The translations under genes and the position numbers were made by a program. A DNA stretch of 64,000 nt, taken from assembly GCA_002989075.1 (NCBI GenBank), contig PSQN01000005.1, forward strand, positions 1,563,241 to 1,627,240, given 5' to 3'. The notes below the pieces were generated by a model. That model was not told the origin of the DNA and did no database searches. It saw only the letters and a list, made by a program, of their open reading frames with translations. This DNA is from Arthonia radiata. Lineage: Eukaryota > Ascomycota > Arthoniomycetes > Arthoniales > Arthoniaceae. Shown in pieces: positions 22,560 to 33,900 of this stretch (the stretch's first letter is position 1; the number at the start of each line of letters is the position of its first letter).

Positions 22560-22837
22560 GGCTTTGAGAGGTGGAGTTTAGAGATGGAGTGAAGTGAACG
22601 TGTACAGGTCGTGAAGGTGAAAGGACTTCAATGCGATGGTATTTACCCCATATTTCGCGACGTCATTCCTAATTCGGCGCCGAGGGTTCGTGTCTGGAGC
22701 TTGGGTTTCTTATTTCAGCTCTCCCTATGACTTTTGACTTCATCAGATCTGCATTGAGAGCACAAACTCTCTTGTGAAATCGCTGTTCAGCGCTAGGAAA
22801 CATAAACTTCGCCAGCTGCAACTTCGAACGACACATC
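22560..22837. promoter_or_regulatory. Bidirectional promoter between orphan membrane protein and acyl-protein thioesterase
   Basis: 278 bases separate two divergent start codons. No specific factor site was identified. Confidence 0.5.
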
Positions 22838-23648
22838 ATGACCACACCACGAGCGATCGTCATCCCCGCCCTCAGGAAGCACACAGCAACGCTCATCTGC
22901 GTCCACGGTCTGGGAGACCAAGGCGCAGGATGGACGTTTCTTGCCGAGAACTGGCGACGGCGCGGCAAGTTCGAGGATGTGGCCTTCGTCTTTCCCAGCG
23001 CGCCCAACATCCCGATCACAGTTGTATGTGGGCTCCTTCTCTTGCTGCATTGTACCATCCTGCGGACCCTTTATCAAAGCAACAAACACGCCCAAAGCGA
23101 ATCAGCTGACCATTATGCAGAACATGGGCATGGAGATGCCCGGCTGGTACGACATCAAAAACTTTGACACGCTCAACCGCTCCGACGACGAAACCGGCGT
23201 TCTCCGCTCACGATCCTACCTCCATTCCCTCATCAATCAGCAAGTCGCCGACGGCATTCCACCTTCTCGCATCATCCTCGGTGGCTTCTCTCAAGGCGGC
23301 GCTGTGTCCATCTTCAGCGGTCCTACGTTCCGCGAGCGCCTCGCCGGTGTCTTCGGCCTCAGCTGCTACCAGCTCCTCCAGGATAAGTTCGACAGCTTGA
23401 TGGCAGAGGGCAACACAGAGGACAAGATCAGAAGCAAGCCTCCTATCTTCATGGGTCATGGTGAAGACGACCCGCTCGTGAAAGTCGACTGGGGTCGGAT
23501 GACCGCCGAGGGGTTGAAGAAGAAGGGTTTCGACGTTGAGTTTCACACATATCCCAACACTCCTCACGCGGTCGACCCGAAGGAGATCGATGAGCTCGAG
23601 GCCTGGGTCTCGAAGAGGTTGGAGGACACGAAAGAGGAGAAGTTATGA
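22838..23648 (+). CDS. Acyl-protein thioesterase 1, two exons
   Basis: Cytosolic alpha/beta-hydrolase that removes palmitate from S-acylated proteins such as Ras and G-alpha subunits. Exons 22838-23023 and 23121-23648 give 237 residues, the usual size for Apt1. The 97-base intron (GTATGT..GCTGAC..ATGCAG) interrupts the conserved segment and splicing restores SAPNIPITV|NMGMEMPGWYDI. Catalytic triad: Ser119 in GGFSQGG, Asp179 in HGEDDPLV, His211 in NTPHAVD. Oxyanion region is CVHGLGDQGAGW near the N-terminus. The start has a purine-poor but plausible context (CACATCATGACC) and matches the family length. Confidence 0.95.
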
Positions 23649-24379
23649 CTCCACGCGCAAGATACTCACGAAGCAATGATGGAGGGCTCTTACGGCCATT
23701 TGGACGATGGCAGGTTCAGTCAAAGAAGTGCGACGCTGATATGCCTGGCGCTGTTGATACTCCTGCTTCTGGGTCGCGCGCTGCGACGTGGACATTGGCG
23801 TTGATATAGACAGACGATACGATCAACGAATATGATTCCACAAGACAGCGATACAAAGCGAGACCGCTTCAAGACCACTATGACGTGTCTGTGATCGACG
23901 ATGACTGGCCTTCATTATTTTCAAACACTGACGACTTGTATTTGCGGAGCATTACGAGAGCTTGTGGCACCCTCGCTGACATCTCGTAGATTCACAGCAT
24001 CAATATTCACAGACAAGGCTCAAGGGTTTTTGGGCTCTCGCCGATATGGACCGTTTTTCTCAAGATTTGCTAGCTTGTTGCTCTTCCGGCACACAACAAT
24101 GCAGTCTAACCAAAGCAGTGCAATGACTGGACTGCCAAGCAACTTTGAAACGACTCGTTGGACCGCGTCGCCCCAAACATGGCGAGAACCAATGCCAAAT
24201 AGGCTTAGAAGCAGGCAAACAACACGATAGCAATTACTGCACAGACAGCATAATTTCACTATGAGGTCTGAGTACGCCGCGAGGGGGGTTTACCTCGAAG
24301 GCTCCTGTGGGCGCTTTCTGCGTCCTTTCCCTCCGTCTCTACCTGCGCGTGCATGTCGCATGTGTGAGCACTGGCAGAT
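23649..24379. other. Intergenic, 0.73 kb
   Basis: Thioesterase 3' flank and the GH72 gene promoter. No gene or RNA recognised. Confidence 0.5.
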
Positions 24380-26422
24380 ATGAGCAGCGGCCATTCTTTC
24401 GCGAGAACATTATTGCTTGGCTTGCTCACTGTCTTGCTGTTCTCTAATAATCTCGTAAGCGCAGCAGTCGAGCCGATCACCACCAAGGGCTCAAAGTTCT
24501 TCTATCCCAATGGCACCCAGTTCTTCATCAAGGGTGTGGTCTACTCATCATCCTTGCGGCCGGAAGTCGACTCCTATACAGGCACACAAGGCGCTGAGGT
24601 TGATGTCTTAGCGGACATTACTGCTTGCTCGCGCGATGCCAGCTATCTTTCCTCCCTCGGCGTGAACACAGTCAGCACCTTGTATCTGGATTGGTCACGA
24701 TCACATGATCTCTGCTTCAGTGCTTTCGCGAACAATGACATCTATATCTTGCCTTTACTCGAGTCCGGGAGCACAGCCATCAACGGCTCCCGACCAAGCT
24801 GGAATGTCACAATCTACGACATCTACAAGATGGCGATTGATGAAGCTTCCAAGCATGACAACATTCTGGGGATGTACATCGGCTACGAGAATGTCGTGAC
24901 AACTAGAAATAATAGCTATACCTTCTCAGCGATCAAAGCAGTAGTCCGCGATATGAAGGCTTACATGCAGTCCAAGGATTACCGCAACATTCCACTGGGT
25001 TACGCGTCTGACCAGACCACAAATGATGACTTCACGCTGGCTTTGATTGATTACTTGACCTGCGGGGGCCCGGAGCAATCTGTAGACTTTCTTGGTTGGT
25101 TACCTCCCCTGGACTGTGGATATATGCAAGTACTAAGTAGGCGTAGGATTCGGCTCGTACTCATGGTGTGGAAACTCAACTTACACACAGTCCGGCTATC
25201 GTGATGACGCGAGCCTCTACCGGAACAGTAGCGTGCCAGTCTTTTTCTCCGAGTTTGGCTGCAACAACATCCAGCCCCGACCTTTCACTGAGGTTAAGGC
25301 AATATATGGGCCCAGTATGTCGGGTGTTCTCTCCGGAGTGAGTGCGAAGTCAACCCAGTCTTAACTGGCCATCCGGGCTTACCGTCTCTCTAGGCTCTAG
25401 CATACGAATACTTCAATTATGAAAATGATTATGGCCTCATCAACATTACTGACGGCGACGTCAATCCAAGCGAGGAATACTACAATCTTCAGCATCAGTT
25501 CTCCTCTGCCACGCCATCGAGCACATCCTCTGCCCAATACACGCCTTACGTCGCAGCGCCGTCGACCTGCGGTCAACCATCACCCAGTGCGAAGTTCTAC
25601 GCCTCTCCTACGCTCCCGCCGCTGCCGTACCAGCTACTGTGCGATTGTTTGATGGATACCCTAGAGTGCACTGTGCTCGCAACCGAGGAGCGCTCCTACA
25701 CGGTGACGCCGGCAGATATCGCGGATTACTGTCAGGATTATCCAGATAGCTGCACCGGGATCCGCACCAACTACACAAGGGGCACTTACAGCGCTTACAG
25801 TATGTGCAGTCTCAGCGAGCAATTAAACATTCACATTAACTCGCTCTACGTGTCAAGCAACCGAGCATCGGACGTTTGTGATAACAATGGCGGCACTGTA
25901 AAAGTTCCGCAGCAAAGTAATGAGACCTGCAATGGTTTATTGAGGCAAGCAAAGAGCGACGGAACGGGCACGATCACAAGCTATCCCGTTGGCACGACGC
26001 CGACGCCCGTCGAGGAGGAAGCGTCTCGCAATGGTGGACCCTCTACTTCGACCGATAACAAGGACGGACTTTCAACAGGCGCCAAAACAAGCATAGGCAT
26101 TGGTGTCGCTGTTGGTGTTATCGTGCCGGTGTTGCTTGCTATTGCCGCTTTCTTATTCTGGCGGCGGCATAAGAAGGCAAAGGCTGCGAAGGACGCCAAG
26201 AAGGGTGACTATGACGGCAAGCCGGAGCTACCCGCGACAGAGGTGCAGGACGGCGAGAGAGCAGGCTTCTTACCGACTATGGTGGACAGCAAACACAAAG
26301 AGCCCGACGCAGAGTTGAGTGCAACGATGAATCAGCCAGCAGAGCTACCAGATCCTAGCTGGATACCTCCGGAGATGGCGGCGGATCCTGAGCATGGCGG
26401 TGAGCCTCGTCGACAGCGATAG
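24380..26422 (+). CDS. GH72 beta-1,3-glucanosyltransferase homologue (Gas/Gel type) with X8 domain and C-terminal transmembrane helix, divergent active site
   Basis: Gas/Gel proteins elongate and branch cell-wall beta-1,3-glucan. Exons 24380-25094, 25147-25337, 25394-26422 give 644 residues. Signal peptide near 1-28. The GH72 fold is recognisable from KGVVYSSS to SGYRDD and VFFSEFGCNN (nucleophile Glu274) and YEYFNYENDYGL. The acid/base position is IGYEN with Glu170, where the family has Asn-Glu; the preceding Asn is Tyr169, and the usual R-x-Y-x-V-D strand reads STLYLDW. A Cys-rich X8/CBM43 domain spans about 384-500 (LCDCLMDTLEC, YSAYSMCSLSEQL). Instead of a GPI signal there is a helix near 537-558 (GIGVAVGVIVPVLLAIAAFL) followed by WRRHKK and an 85-residue cytosolic tail. 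The intron-1 donor (GTTGGT) is weak, chosen because it restores the frame and the SYSWCG motif with a TACTAAG branch site. Confidence 0.82.
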
Positions 26423-26829
26423 CAACAGAGATATATAAACTGGATAAATAGAGATACATCTTGACACAGGAGCCAGCTGTTCCAACGCTTGCTGGGTTCT
26501 TGTGAGCATGGAATGAGATCCGCGAACAACGGACATACGCTCGCGAATCAATTGACATGCTTGATATTGGTCTGGGAACGTCGAAGAGTCCCTAGGGAGA
26601 TGCTGCTGGCTCCTCAGGGTGTGACAATGTCAATCAGTTCCGTGAGTGTTGTTCTTGCCACTTGCACCAAACAGTGCCCTCAGATATCTGCGCAGCACCT
26701 ACCTACACGGCTTCAGTGATCGAATCACGCCTCCCCGGGCGGGTCCGATGAAAGCTCAAGCAGCAAGAGGCTGTCCTCGACTTGTGAAGACGTTGAAAGT
26801 CTTTCGTCGAGGTGTGTGACCAGCAAACA
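26423..26829. other. Intergenic, 0.4 kb
   Basis: GH72 3' flank, with an A/T-rich possible poly(A) region just after the stop (ATATATAAACTGGATAAATAG). No gene seen. Confidence 0.45.
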
Positions 26830-27273
26830 ATGCCTCCTTGCGCTGAAGACTCCACAGACGACAGCACACATGGCTCCGACGTCGTCAGCGAGTTGCCAGA
26901 GCATAGCTCGCAGGAACAGGTCTCTCTTCGACAGCTGAGATGCTGTTCTTAGTGATCTCTTTCAGCCCAGTCGTATGTTGTACCCAGTCATGCCAGTGAG
27001 GCGAGCAGGTTGCGAAGCGAAAGCCCCTGCCAAGCTGGCCAATCACGCGGGCGGAAATAAAGCGTACCCACTAAATAGTGATCTCTATCATCACGCTCTC
27101 CTCACGGTAATTCTCAGCTTTATTCAATCTTGGCTAACCGCTTTCAGCGAATACTCCCTCCAATTCCCCCATCGCCAAGTACTCAGCCTGTCTCGAACGC
27201 GACGTCGCCAAGGGTGCCAAGTAAGAACAAGGGAGATGGATCGCTGGTTGCTACGGTGAGTCCTGCTGGATAG
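26830..27273 (+). CDS. Small spliced Pro/Ser-rich protein candidate, three exons
   Basis: Proposed exons 26830-26919, 26966-26995 and 27148-27273 encode 81 residues. The start ATG has a good context (CAAACAATGCC). Exon 1 is acidic (MPPCAEDSTDDSTHGSDVVS). Intron 1 is 46 bases with CTGAG branch and TTTCAG; intron 2 is 152 bases with GTGAGG donor and a strong CTAACCGCTTTCAG acceptor. Exon 3 reads RILPPIPPSPSTQPVSN and continues to GSLVATVSPAG. All three joins are phase 0 and give uninterrupted, protein-like sequence, which would be unlikely by chance. An alternative keeps the middle of intron 2 as exon and uses a GTAATT donor (45-base intron), and ACG|GTGAGT at 27258 could be a further donor leading to extra exons. 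No known family. Lies between the GH72 and GH76 genes on the same strand. Confidence 0.45.
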
Positions 27274-27739
27274 ACTCTATGGAGCCAAGCATCAGAGGCT
27301 GGGCAGGAGGCCCAGATATGAGGCACAGCGCGCGCTTGCAGCAAAACATTCGTGATGATGGTGACTTGTTGTCATTTCGTCCCATCTGCCTCTTGGTAAC
27401 CCATTGTAATCTTTTCTGGTCTTTTGGGGCTTTCATCTGGCTGTTGACGACTCCACTCGCTCACACGGATCCATTGTTTCCATCAAAAAAGTCCTCTCGA
27501 TGGAGAAGTGACGACCGACGAGGACTCGCACACGGCCTCTCCAGCGCGACCGCTCAGCGCGATAAGTGCTTAACCACATATAACGACGATACATAATATT
27601 ACAAAGGCGCTGAATACTTCAACACTCTAATTGCTCTTGTCATTTCCTTCCATCCTTGGGCCGTCCATTCTCGACCAACGCTCGTCAGAGCAGCGCCGCT
27701 GCGCTTTCGCACCTTTTGTTTGATCTCCAGCGCACTCCA

Positions 27740-29257
27740 ATGCGCGCTCACATGCACAACCCGCGAGTGCATCGAAGACGGCAGCAGTCATGGCTCAGTA
27801 CACTATTAACATGCCTGCTCGGGACTCAGACCGTTGCCGGCATCACATTAAATCCAGATGATGAACGTATGTCCATTGTCAGGTCTCTGATGTGGTCAGT
27901 ACAAGACTGATTATCGCTACAGAATCAATCAAAGACGCCGCTGGCACGGCGAGCTATGGCATGATGAAATGGTACAACGCAAATCAAACAGGCGGCGTAC
28001 CGGGCAACTTACCAGATCCATACTACTGGGTGCGTACCCGCCTTACTTCCTATTGCGCACGCATCAGCTAACCATCTCAACTCATAGTGGGAAGCCGGCG
28101 CGATGATGATGTCCCTGGTCAACTACTGGTCTTACACAGGCGACAGCACCTACAACGCCCAAGTCGAAGAAGCGATCCAACACCAATCGGCCGACGACGG
28201 CGACTTCATGACCCGCAACCAGACCCGCACATGCGGCAACGACGACCAAGGCTTCTGGGGCTTCGCCGCCATGGAAGCCGCCGAGCTCAAATTCCCCGAC
28301 CCCAAGCCCGGCGCCTTCTCCTGGCTCTCCCTCGCCCAAGGTGTCTTCAACACGCAAGTCCCCCGCTGGGACCTCCCCCCTTCAACCTGCGGCGGTGGTC
28401 TCAAATGGCAGGTCTTCACCTTCAACGCCGGTTATAACTACAAAAACAGCATCAGCAACGGGTGCTTCTTCGCGCTGTCCTCTCGTCTAGGCCGCTACAC
28501 GGACAACAAAACCTACGTCGAGTGGGCGGAGAAAGCATACGACTGGACGAGGGCGGTCGGCCTCATCGACGATCAATACAACATCTACGACGGCGCTGAC
28601 GACGTCATCAATTGCACTGCGGTCAATCACCAGCAGTTCTCATACGTCGCCGGTGTGTACCTGCACGGTTCTGCGTATATGTGGAACCACACGCAAGATC
28701 AGAAGTGGCATGACCGCGTCGACGGCCACCTTGAGGGCCTCATCCGCAACTTCTTCCCCGACGGCAAGAAAATACTAGTCGAGACCGCGTGCGAACCCTA
28801 CGGCACGTGTAACTACGACATGCGCTCCTTCAAAGCCTACGTCTCCCGCTGGCTCGCCGTGACCGCGCAACTCGCGCCGTGGACCGCGCCCAAGATCGCG
28901 CCGCTGCTGCGGACCTCGGCGATGGCGGCGGCGCAGGCGTGCACGGGCGGCGGGAACGTCTGCGGGCTGAAGTGGACGGCAGGGAATTTCGACGGCAGTA
29001 CTGGGCCCGGCGAGCAGATGTCCGCGATGAGCGTGTTTGGGGCTTTGATGAGTTTGCAGAGTCGGGGCACGCCGCCGCCGGTGACGGACCGGACGGGGGG
29101 GACGAGCGAGGGGAATCCGGATGCGGGGGGCACGGATATCAATAAGCAGTTTGGGTTGCCCGGGCCGATTGAGACGAGCGATCGGGCAGGCGCGGGGATT
29201 TTGACGGTGGTGGTTGTGGTTGTGTGGTTGGGGGGGATGGGGTGGTTGATTTTGTAG
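27740..29257 (+). CDS. GH76 Dfg5/Dcw1-type putative endo-alpha-1,6-mannanase, GPI-anchored, three exons
   Basis: Dfg5/Dcw1 proteins act at the plasma membrane and are thought to transfer GPI-mannoproteins onto wall glucan. Exons 27740-27866, 27923-28029, 28088-29257 give 467 residues; introns are 56 and 58 bases with CTGAT and CTAAC branch sites. N-terminal signal sequence (basic head, then WLSTLLTCLLGTQTVAG). Family motifs: SIKDAAGTASYGMMKWY, PYYWWEAGAMM spanning intron 2, the catalytic pair Asp130-Asp131 in CGNDDQGFWGFAAMEAAE, then TFNAGYNYKNSISNGCFFAL and QFSYVAGVYLHGSAYMW. The last ~22 residues are hydrophobic (ILTVVVVVVWLGGMGWLIL) after a Gly/Ser/Thr-rich linker, a typical GPI-attachment signal. 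The start at 27740 is the first ATG in frame; the more upstream open frame has none. Confidence 0.92.
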
Positions 29258-29686
29258 TGGGTGGGGGTGGTGTAGAGTAGCGCTTGTATGGAGTCGTTGG
29301 AATGTGGTATGATTGTGATGAGTTTGAAGTCTTTTGAAGAGCAAGAATGAGTGGAGAAAAGAGATGACTCTGGGCACGAGCCGGAGCGTGAGCCGTGCAA
29401 CGCCAGCCACTTTCAAATTCAATGTCTTCTAGGAGTGCCACGACTAGAGTTCCTTCATGGCTTGCGTGCATTGCTGTTGAAAAAATGCAAGCTTAACGAT
29501 TTGCTGCTCTTTGCGGACTGTCTTGCTATGTCTGGCTGAGAAGCCGGTTTCTCGAACACATGTGCGACCTTGCGGTATAAGTTATCCACATGCTCTCTCC
29601 CTTCCGATCTTTCATAGCCGGATGAGCTTTATCCGAAGCGACCTGCTGCCTTCGCTCTAGGGGGTGCTCGTGTTCTTCCGCTTTGA

Positions 29687-29932
29687 ACCAGTCGTACTGC
29701 CCCGACGACTGCCAGCAACGCAGCGCGTGTACGCGTCAACGGCAACGGCGATGCCGAGCGCCGTCATGACGGATCCTTCGTCGACGAGAGCTATGCAGAT
29801 TATGCTGGAAGTGAAGCGATGGAGAGTGCCTCGGTGTACTGGGATTCCCCTCACCTCAAAATTTGTGAAAAGTTACGACGCCGCGTTGGCGTTTGGTGGA
29901 TGAGAGAGCTGCGGCTTGTCGTGGCTTTATAG
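29687..29932 (+). pseudogene. Coding-like open stretch without a start codon
   Basis: Open for 81 codons from after a TGA at 29684 to TAG, with G/C-biased third positions and protein-like sequence (GDAERRHDGSFVDESYADYA, then SVYWDSPHLKICEKLRRR). No early ATG, so it is either an internal exon or a relic. The overlapping frames on both strands (29664-29903 plus, 29657-29854 minus) look less like protein. Family unknown. Confidence 0.3.
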
Positions 29933-30648
29933 CCAACGGGAAGATAGACATCACGGTGACTCCGCACCGGCGATGTGAGGATAAGTATGTGGAAGTCAGT
30001 CCGTGCCCCCGATCTTCACAGCTCATTGAGCACGGTAAAGACAAACGCTAATAATCTGACGAAGGGGGATTACTTGCAAGCTTAGCGCATGTTGAACATC
30101 TGGTGTCAGGTATGCTGAGATATGCTGATACGATGATGAGCATCGCCGTCACAAACTGAGAAGTTCCTGTCGCTCGAGTTGACCAGGTGCAGGCACAGTA
30201 TATCGTTGGGCTTGCGAACGGGCCGGCCCCTCCACCGGGAGTTCATGTTCTGAATTGCGCAACGCGCTCATGCTTGACACAGATACAGCTACGCTTGCTG
30301 TGGCTTGATAGCTGTGAACTTGGTTGAGTGTGACGTGCCTTCGCACATATGACGTGGCGATAGCCACGCCAAAGCTATAAGTGATTTGGGTGCTGCTTCA
30401 CGAAGCTGACAGCGAAGACGCAAGAACAAGACAGAACTCCAACAAGCCGTGGAAGGGGATGCCCACGGACGAGAGGGTCAGGATATCGACATTCATCGCA
30501 GAGACGGTGAGGCTGGAAGAGTGGTAAATGTGATGAGTGTGGGCGCAGCTCATTGTGATGATGTGCCTGAAGCGATGATGGTGAGTATCATCACCTCTGG
30601 GCGGCATAGAGGCCCAACCTCGAGGCGCTGACAGAGTATGTGCTGTGA

Positions 30649-30984
30649 TCAAGGAGCTGCGAGGTATGTGAACGCGTGAGTGTTCTCTTCGTCCCCTATT
30701 TGAACAGGTATACATCGTTTGTCAGAATTGACGCCTCTGTTCAATGATATTCCCCAGCGCGGGCGCAGCATGGGTTTTATGTGTTGCCACTCTCGACTAT
30801 AGTATCCCTTTTGGACTTGAGGTAATCCGCTGGCTGCCGCGTCATGTATCCCTGACGCTCGAGAAAAGTCTGGAGCGTCAAAGCAGGTATAAGTAATCTC
30901 ACGATCGGCCATAAATTCCAGGAGAGTAATGGTGAGGCGCAGATTGGTCTTAACCATATCTGGACGACTTTTCAGGGGTAACAC
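30649..30984 (-). pseudogene. Possible 111-codon protein or relic
   Basis: An open frame from an ATG at 30984 with protein-like content (RLTITLLEFMADREITYTCF, later QHIKPMLRPRWGISLNRG) and no low-complexity runs. No domain recognised, no neighbours of related function. It may be a fragment of a decayed gene. Confidence 0.3.
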
Positions 30985-33900
30985 GCTCGATCAACACCAC
31001 ACTGAGCTCCATTCCACCTTCAATCTGGTTTGTAGACTCCTGGACATGGCGGTGTTGGCATGATCGTCAGCATTGGCTTCTGTTTGCTGCCGCGCAGCAC
31101 ACTCACCAACAAGCGTATCACTCAGAGTAACGGCGAAGCGAGTGCCTACGCAACTACCATCTCAGCGGCACAATCAAACACCAAGGCCCCTATGCTGTCT
31201 GCCTAAGCCCAGCAAATGCTAGCGTTCCTCGCTTGCTGGAGGATGAGAGTACATTGTTAGCGGCTTTCATGTTGCAATCTCGATGCGGAGGCTTACGCCA
31301 TGAACGGATCCTCGCGGTTCTTCGACAAGGTTGATAAGTGCACCTCATCAGACGTAACGCTTGTACAATAGCTCCATCAACAGGCTGAAAGATTTGCACG
31401 GTGGTATCAGGGGACTTTACTGTCGAATTGTATTACCCCGCAGCATAGCAGCCAGCGTTCCAAGCACTACTGCTCGGTTGAGCGCTAATGATCATCGCTC
31501 TACAATCATCGCTGATCATGGACTCATAGAAGCGCAATGCACATGTCGGTCCGATCTTGACTGAGCAGGCTCCAAATATTGCCCCTCGCTCAGAGCTATG
31601 CGGTTCCTCATGACTACTGGCTGCTATGGAGGAATGCCATGCGAGCCTTGCAGCTTTTATACTGCAGCGCCTACATACTCTCGTGTATGCGAATCTCCAC
31701 TCTCAAGGAGCTTGGATACATGAAACAGGCATCGCACCGGACCTGAGCTCGCTCAGTAGGCATTCCAGCCATTGAAAAACCTCAAAGCATGGGGGAAGAA
31801 GGGGCTGTCGATGCGGGGTGAGTCTGGTAAAAGTTACCTCACTGACATGTGCTGCATTGGCACATCTTAATGGGCATGACAAGACACAATGCTGATCACC
31901 ATCTCTCACTCCGATAGGCTGAGCCTAAGTAGCACCATTGCGCATATACCGAAGCGCATCAACGACCATAGCGGAAGCCACGTAGCTTTGCTAACATCAA
32001 ACCTCTTTAAACAGACGCGGCTGTAATCATCTCTAGAGAGTAATCTTGTATACGTAGTTGGGCATCCCCTTATGCAAGACAGACGCCGTATTGCTCATCG
32101 CTAATGCTTTGGCTGGATCCAGACTAGACTGCAAAATGCTGCGTATAAATAACGCGAGCCCTAGCCAGAACTCTCTATGATGTGCGATTGATTCAAGAGC
32201 GATTAAGTGTTCGGAGTTGTCCACCTCTGTTGCTGGAGTACACAACGATTGGAAGGCTGAAGTCCAGTTCCGACTTCCAGGGGAACGTCAGAGTCACGTA
32301 TCAACGGTTAATGCTAGCGGTGACGTTGAAATGAACCATGTTGAATCCGGAACACGTTGTTCGTGCGATCTATTCACGATTAAGACGGTGATCATCATCT
32401 TCAGCATCATTGACGCTCCAGCTTGTTGTTATTGCATTTCTAGCGCATGGAAGCGCGCTCGTTGCTGAAGCAGGGATCGCGTTAGCTGGAACGGCGCGCC
32501 CCTAGGCCGAAGTCGGAGATGATATCTGATGCAAGTGTGTTGCTTGCTGAGTAGAGACACTATTGTTGCATGGGCCGATATATACTTATGCGACCAGATA
32601 TTTTTGGTAAAGCAAACCAATAACTGGCACTTGTGATGGTGGATAAGATGTGACGCAGGCTCCGTGCCTTCACTGCCCAAGGATATATACATAGATTCGC
32701 ACTGAGCTCTCTAGCCTAGACAGACAGACAAGCAAGCTTCAAAAATCTCGGGTCAATCTGCAGAAGTGACTCGTGAGGGGATCATAATGAGCTTTCTACG
32801 TTCTCATAGCTTAATTTTCAAAAGTCCGATTACGAGGTAATACTTCGCCAAAGAGAGAGCGCAAACGCCGTCTTGGAGCTGGAGCACATCATCATCAACA
32901 CCTCTCACCTCGACATGCAATCTCGACTCGACGCGCCGTGTGATGTCAGGTTCAGCAGTACGCCGCGCTTACCCCTCAGGTCGGTAATCCAGGTTATAGT
33001 CTTCGAGCGCCTGTTGGCTCTCATACTTTCAAGCAACAGGGTCAGGAAGAGTTTGATGGCTATCAGTCTGGTCGGTACACGCTGAATCTTGATTATAACG
33101 CAACCGCACCTTCGACGCAGCATAGTCTCTAAGGCTGTCAACGATATATAAGCGCAAGAGCTTCTTTGAAATGTCTAGATCTTAGCAAAGGCTTATCGCT
33201 TCAGCGATAGGGAATCGGCGTGTGATGGTCTAGGGGCAAGAAGAAAACCAAACCGCAAAATACTTGGTGAACCTTTGAGCAGGATATCTTATAAATTAAC
33301 GAACTTAGATGCAGCACACGATGTAATATTCGTAAATATTAGTTGCGATGACAAGCATCATTCAAGCTCTCACGTAGATGCGCATGTTTTTAAGCGCCAT
33401 TACAGGTCAAGCTTTGAACCTGAGGACCGCGATGTCTTACAACAGCGGCCCCACTGTTATGCTTGGAGTACAAGTCCTCCAAAAGAAAGCAACCTCTAGT
33501 ACTAGGACATAAGAACGTTAGTTGTCTGTTCTGCAAAAGCACGCAGACTCCGCAAGACTAGGGCAGCTGCTCTCCGAGTGTTGCTGCTAAGGATGTCGCA
33601 AAATCTATGGCTGCATTGACCGTCTTCAAAAGCAGGCCGAGGTTGCACGGGATCAATGTTAACCTGCAACAGATCCAGAAAGATGACCTCATGAAAAAAA
33701 TTGGCGAGGGGTTTAGTTGTAGCCATTCTGTGTGCGAGTGTGTCTTTGTGTTCGCCTGTACGGATTTCAAGAAGAGTGAAGGTCTGCTGCGCATTATCAT
33801 CGTTGTTTGCGATCTCACCAGCACAATCACCTTTATACGAAGCTTAAAAACCTGAAAACTGACAATGAGCCTCGAGGAACGAGATTCGAGCCTGCATCCC

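Noticed and set aside
25095-25146. Frameshift/pseudogene reading of the GH72 gene
   Set aside because: The apparent break is removed by a 52-base intron with a TACTAAG branch site and AG acceptor that restores the SYSWCG motif and the frame, so the gene is likely intact.
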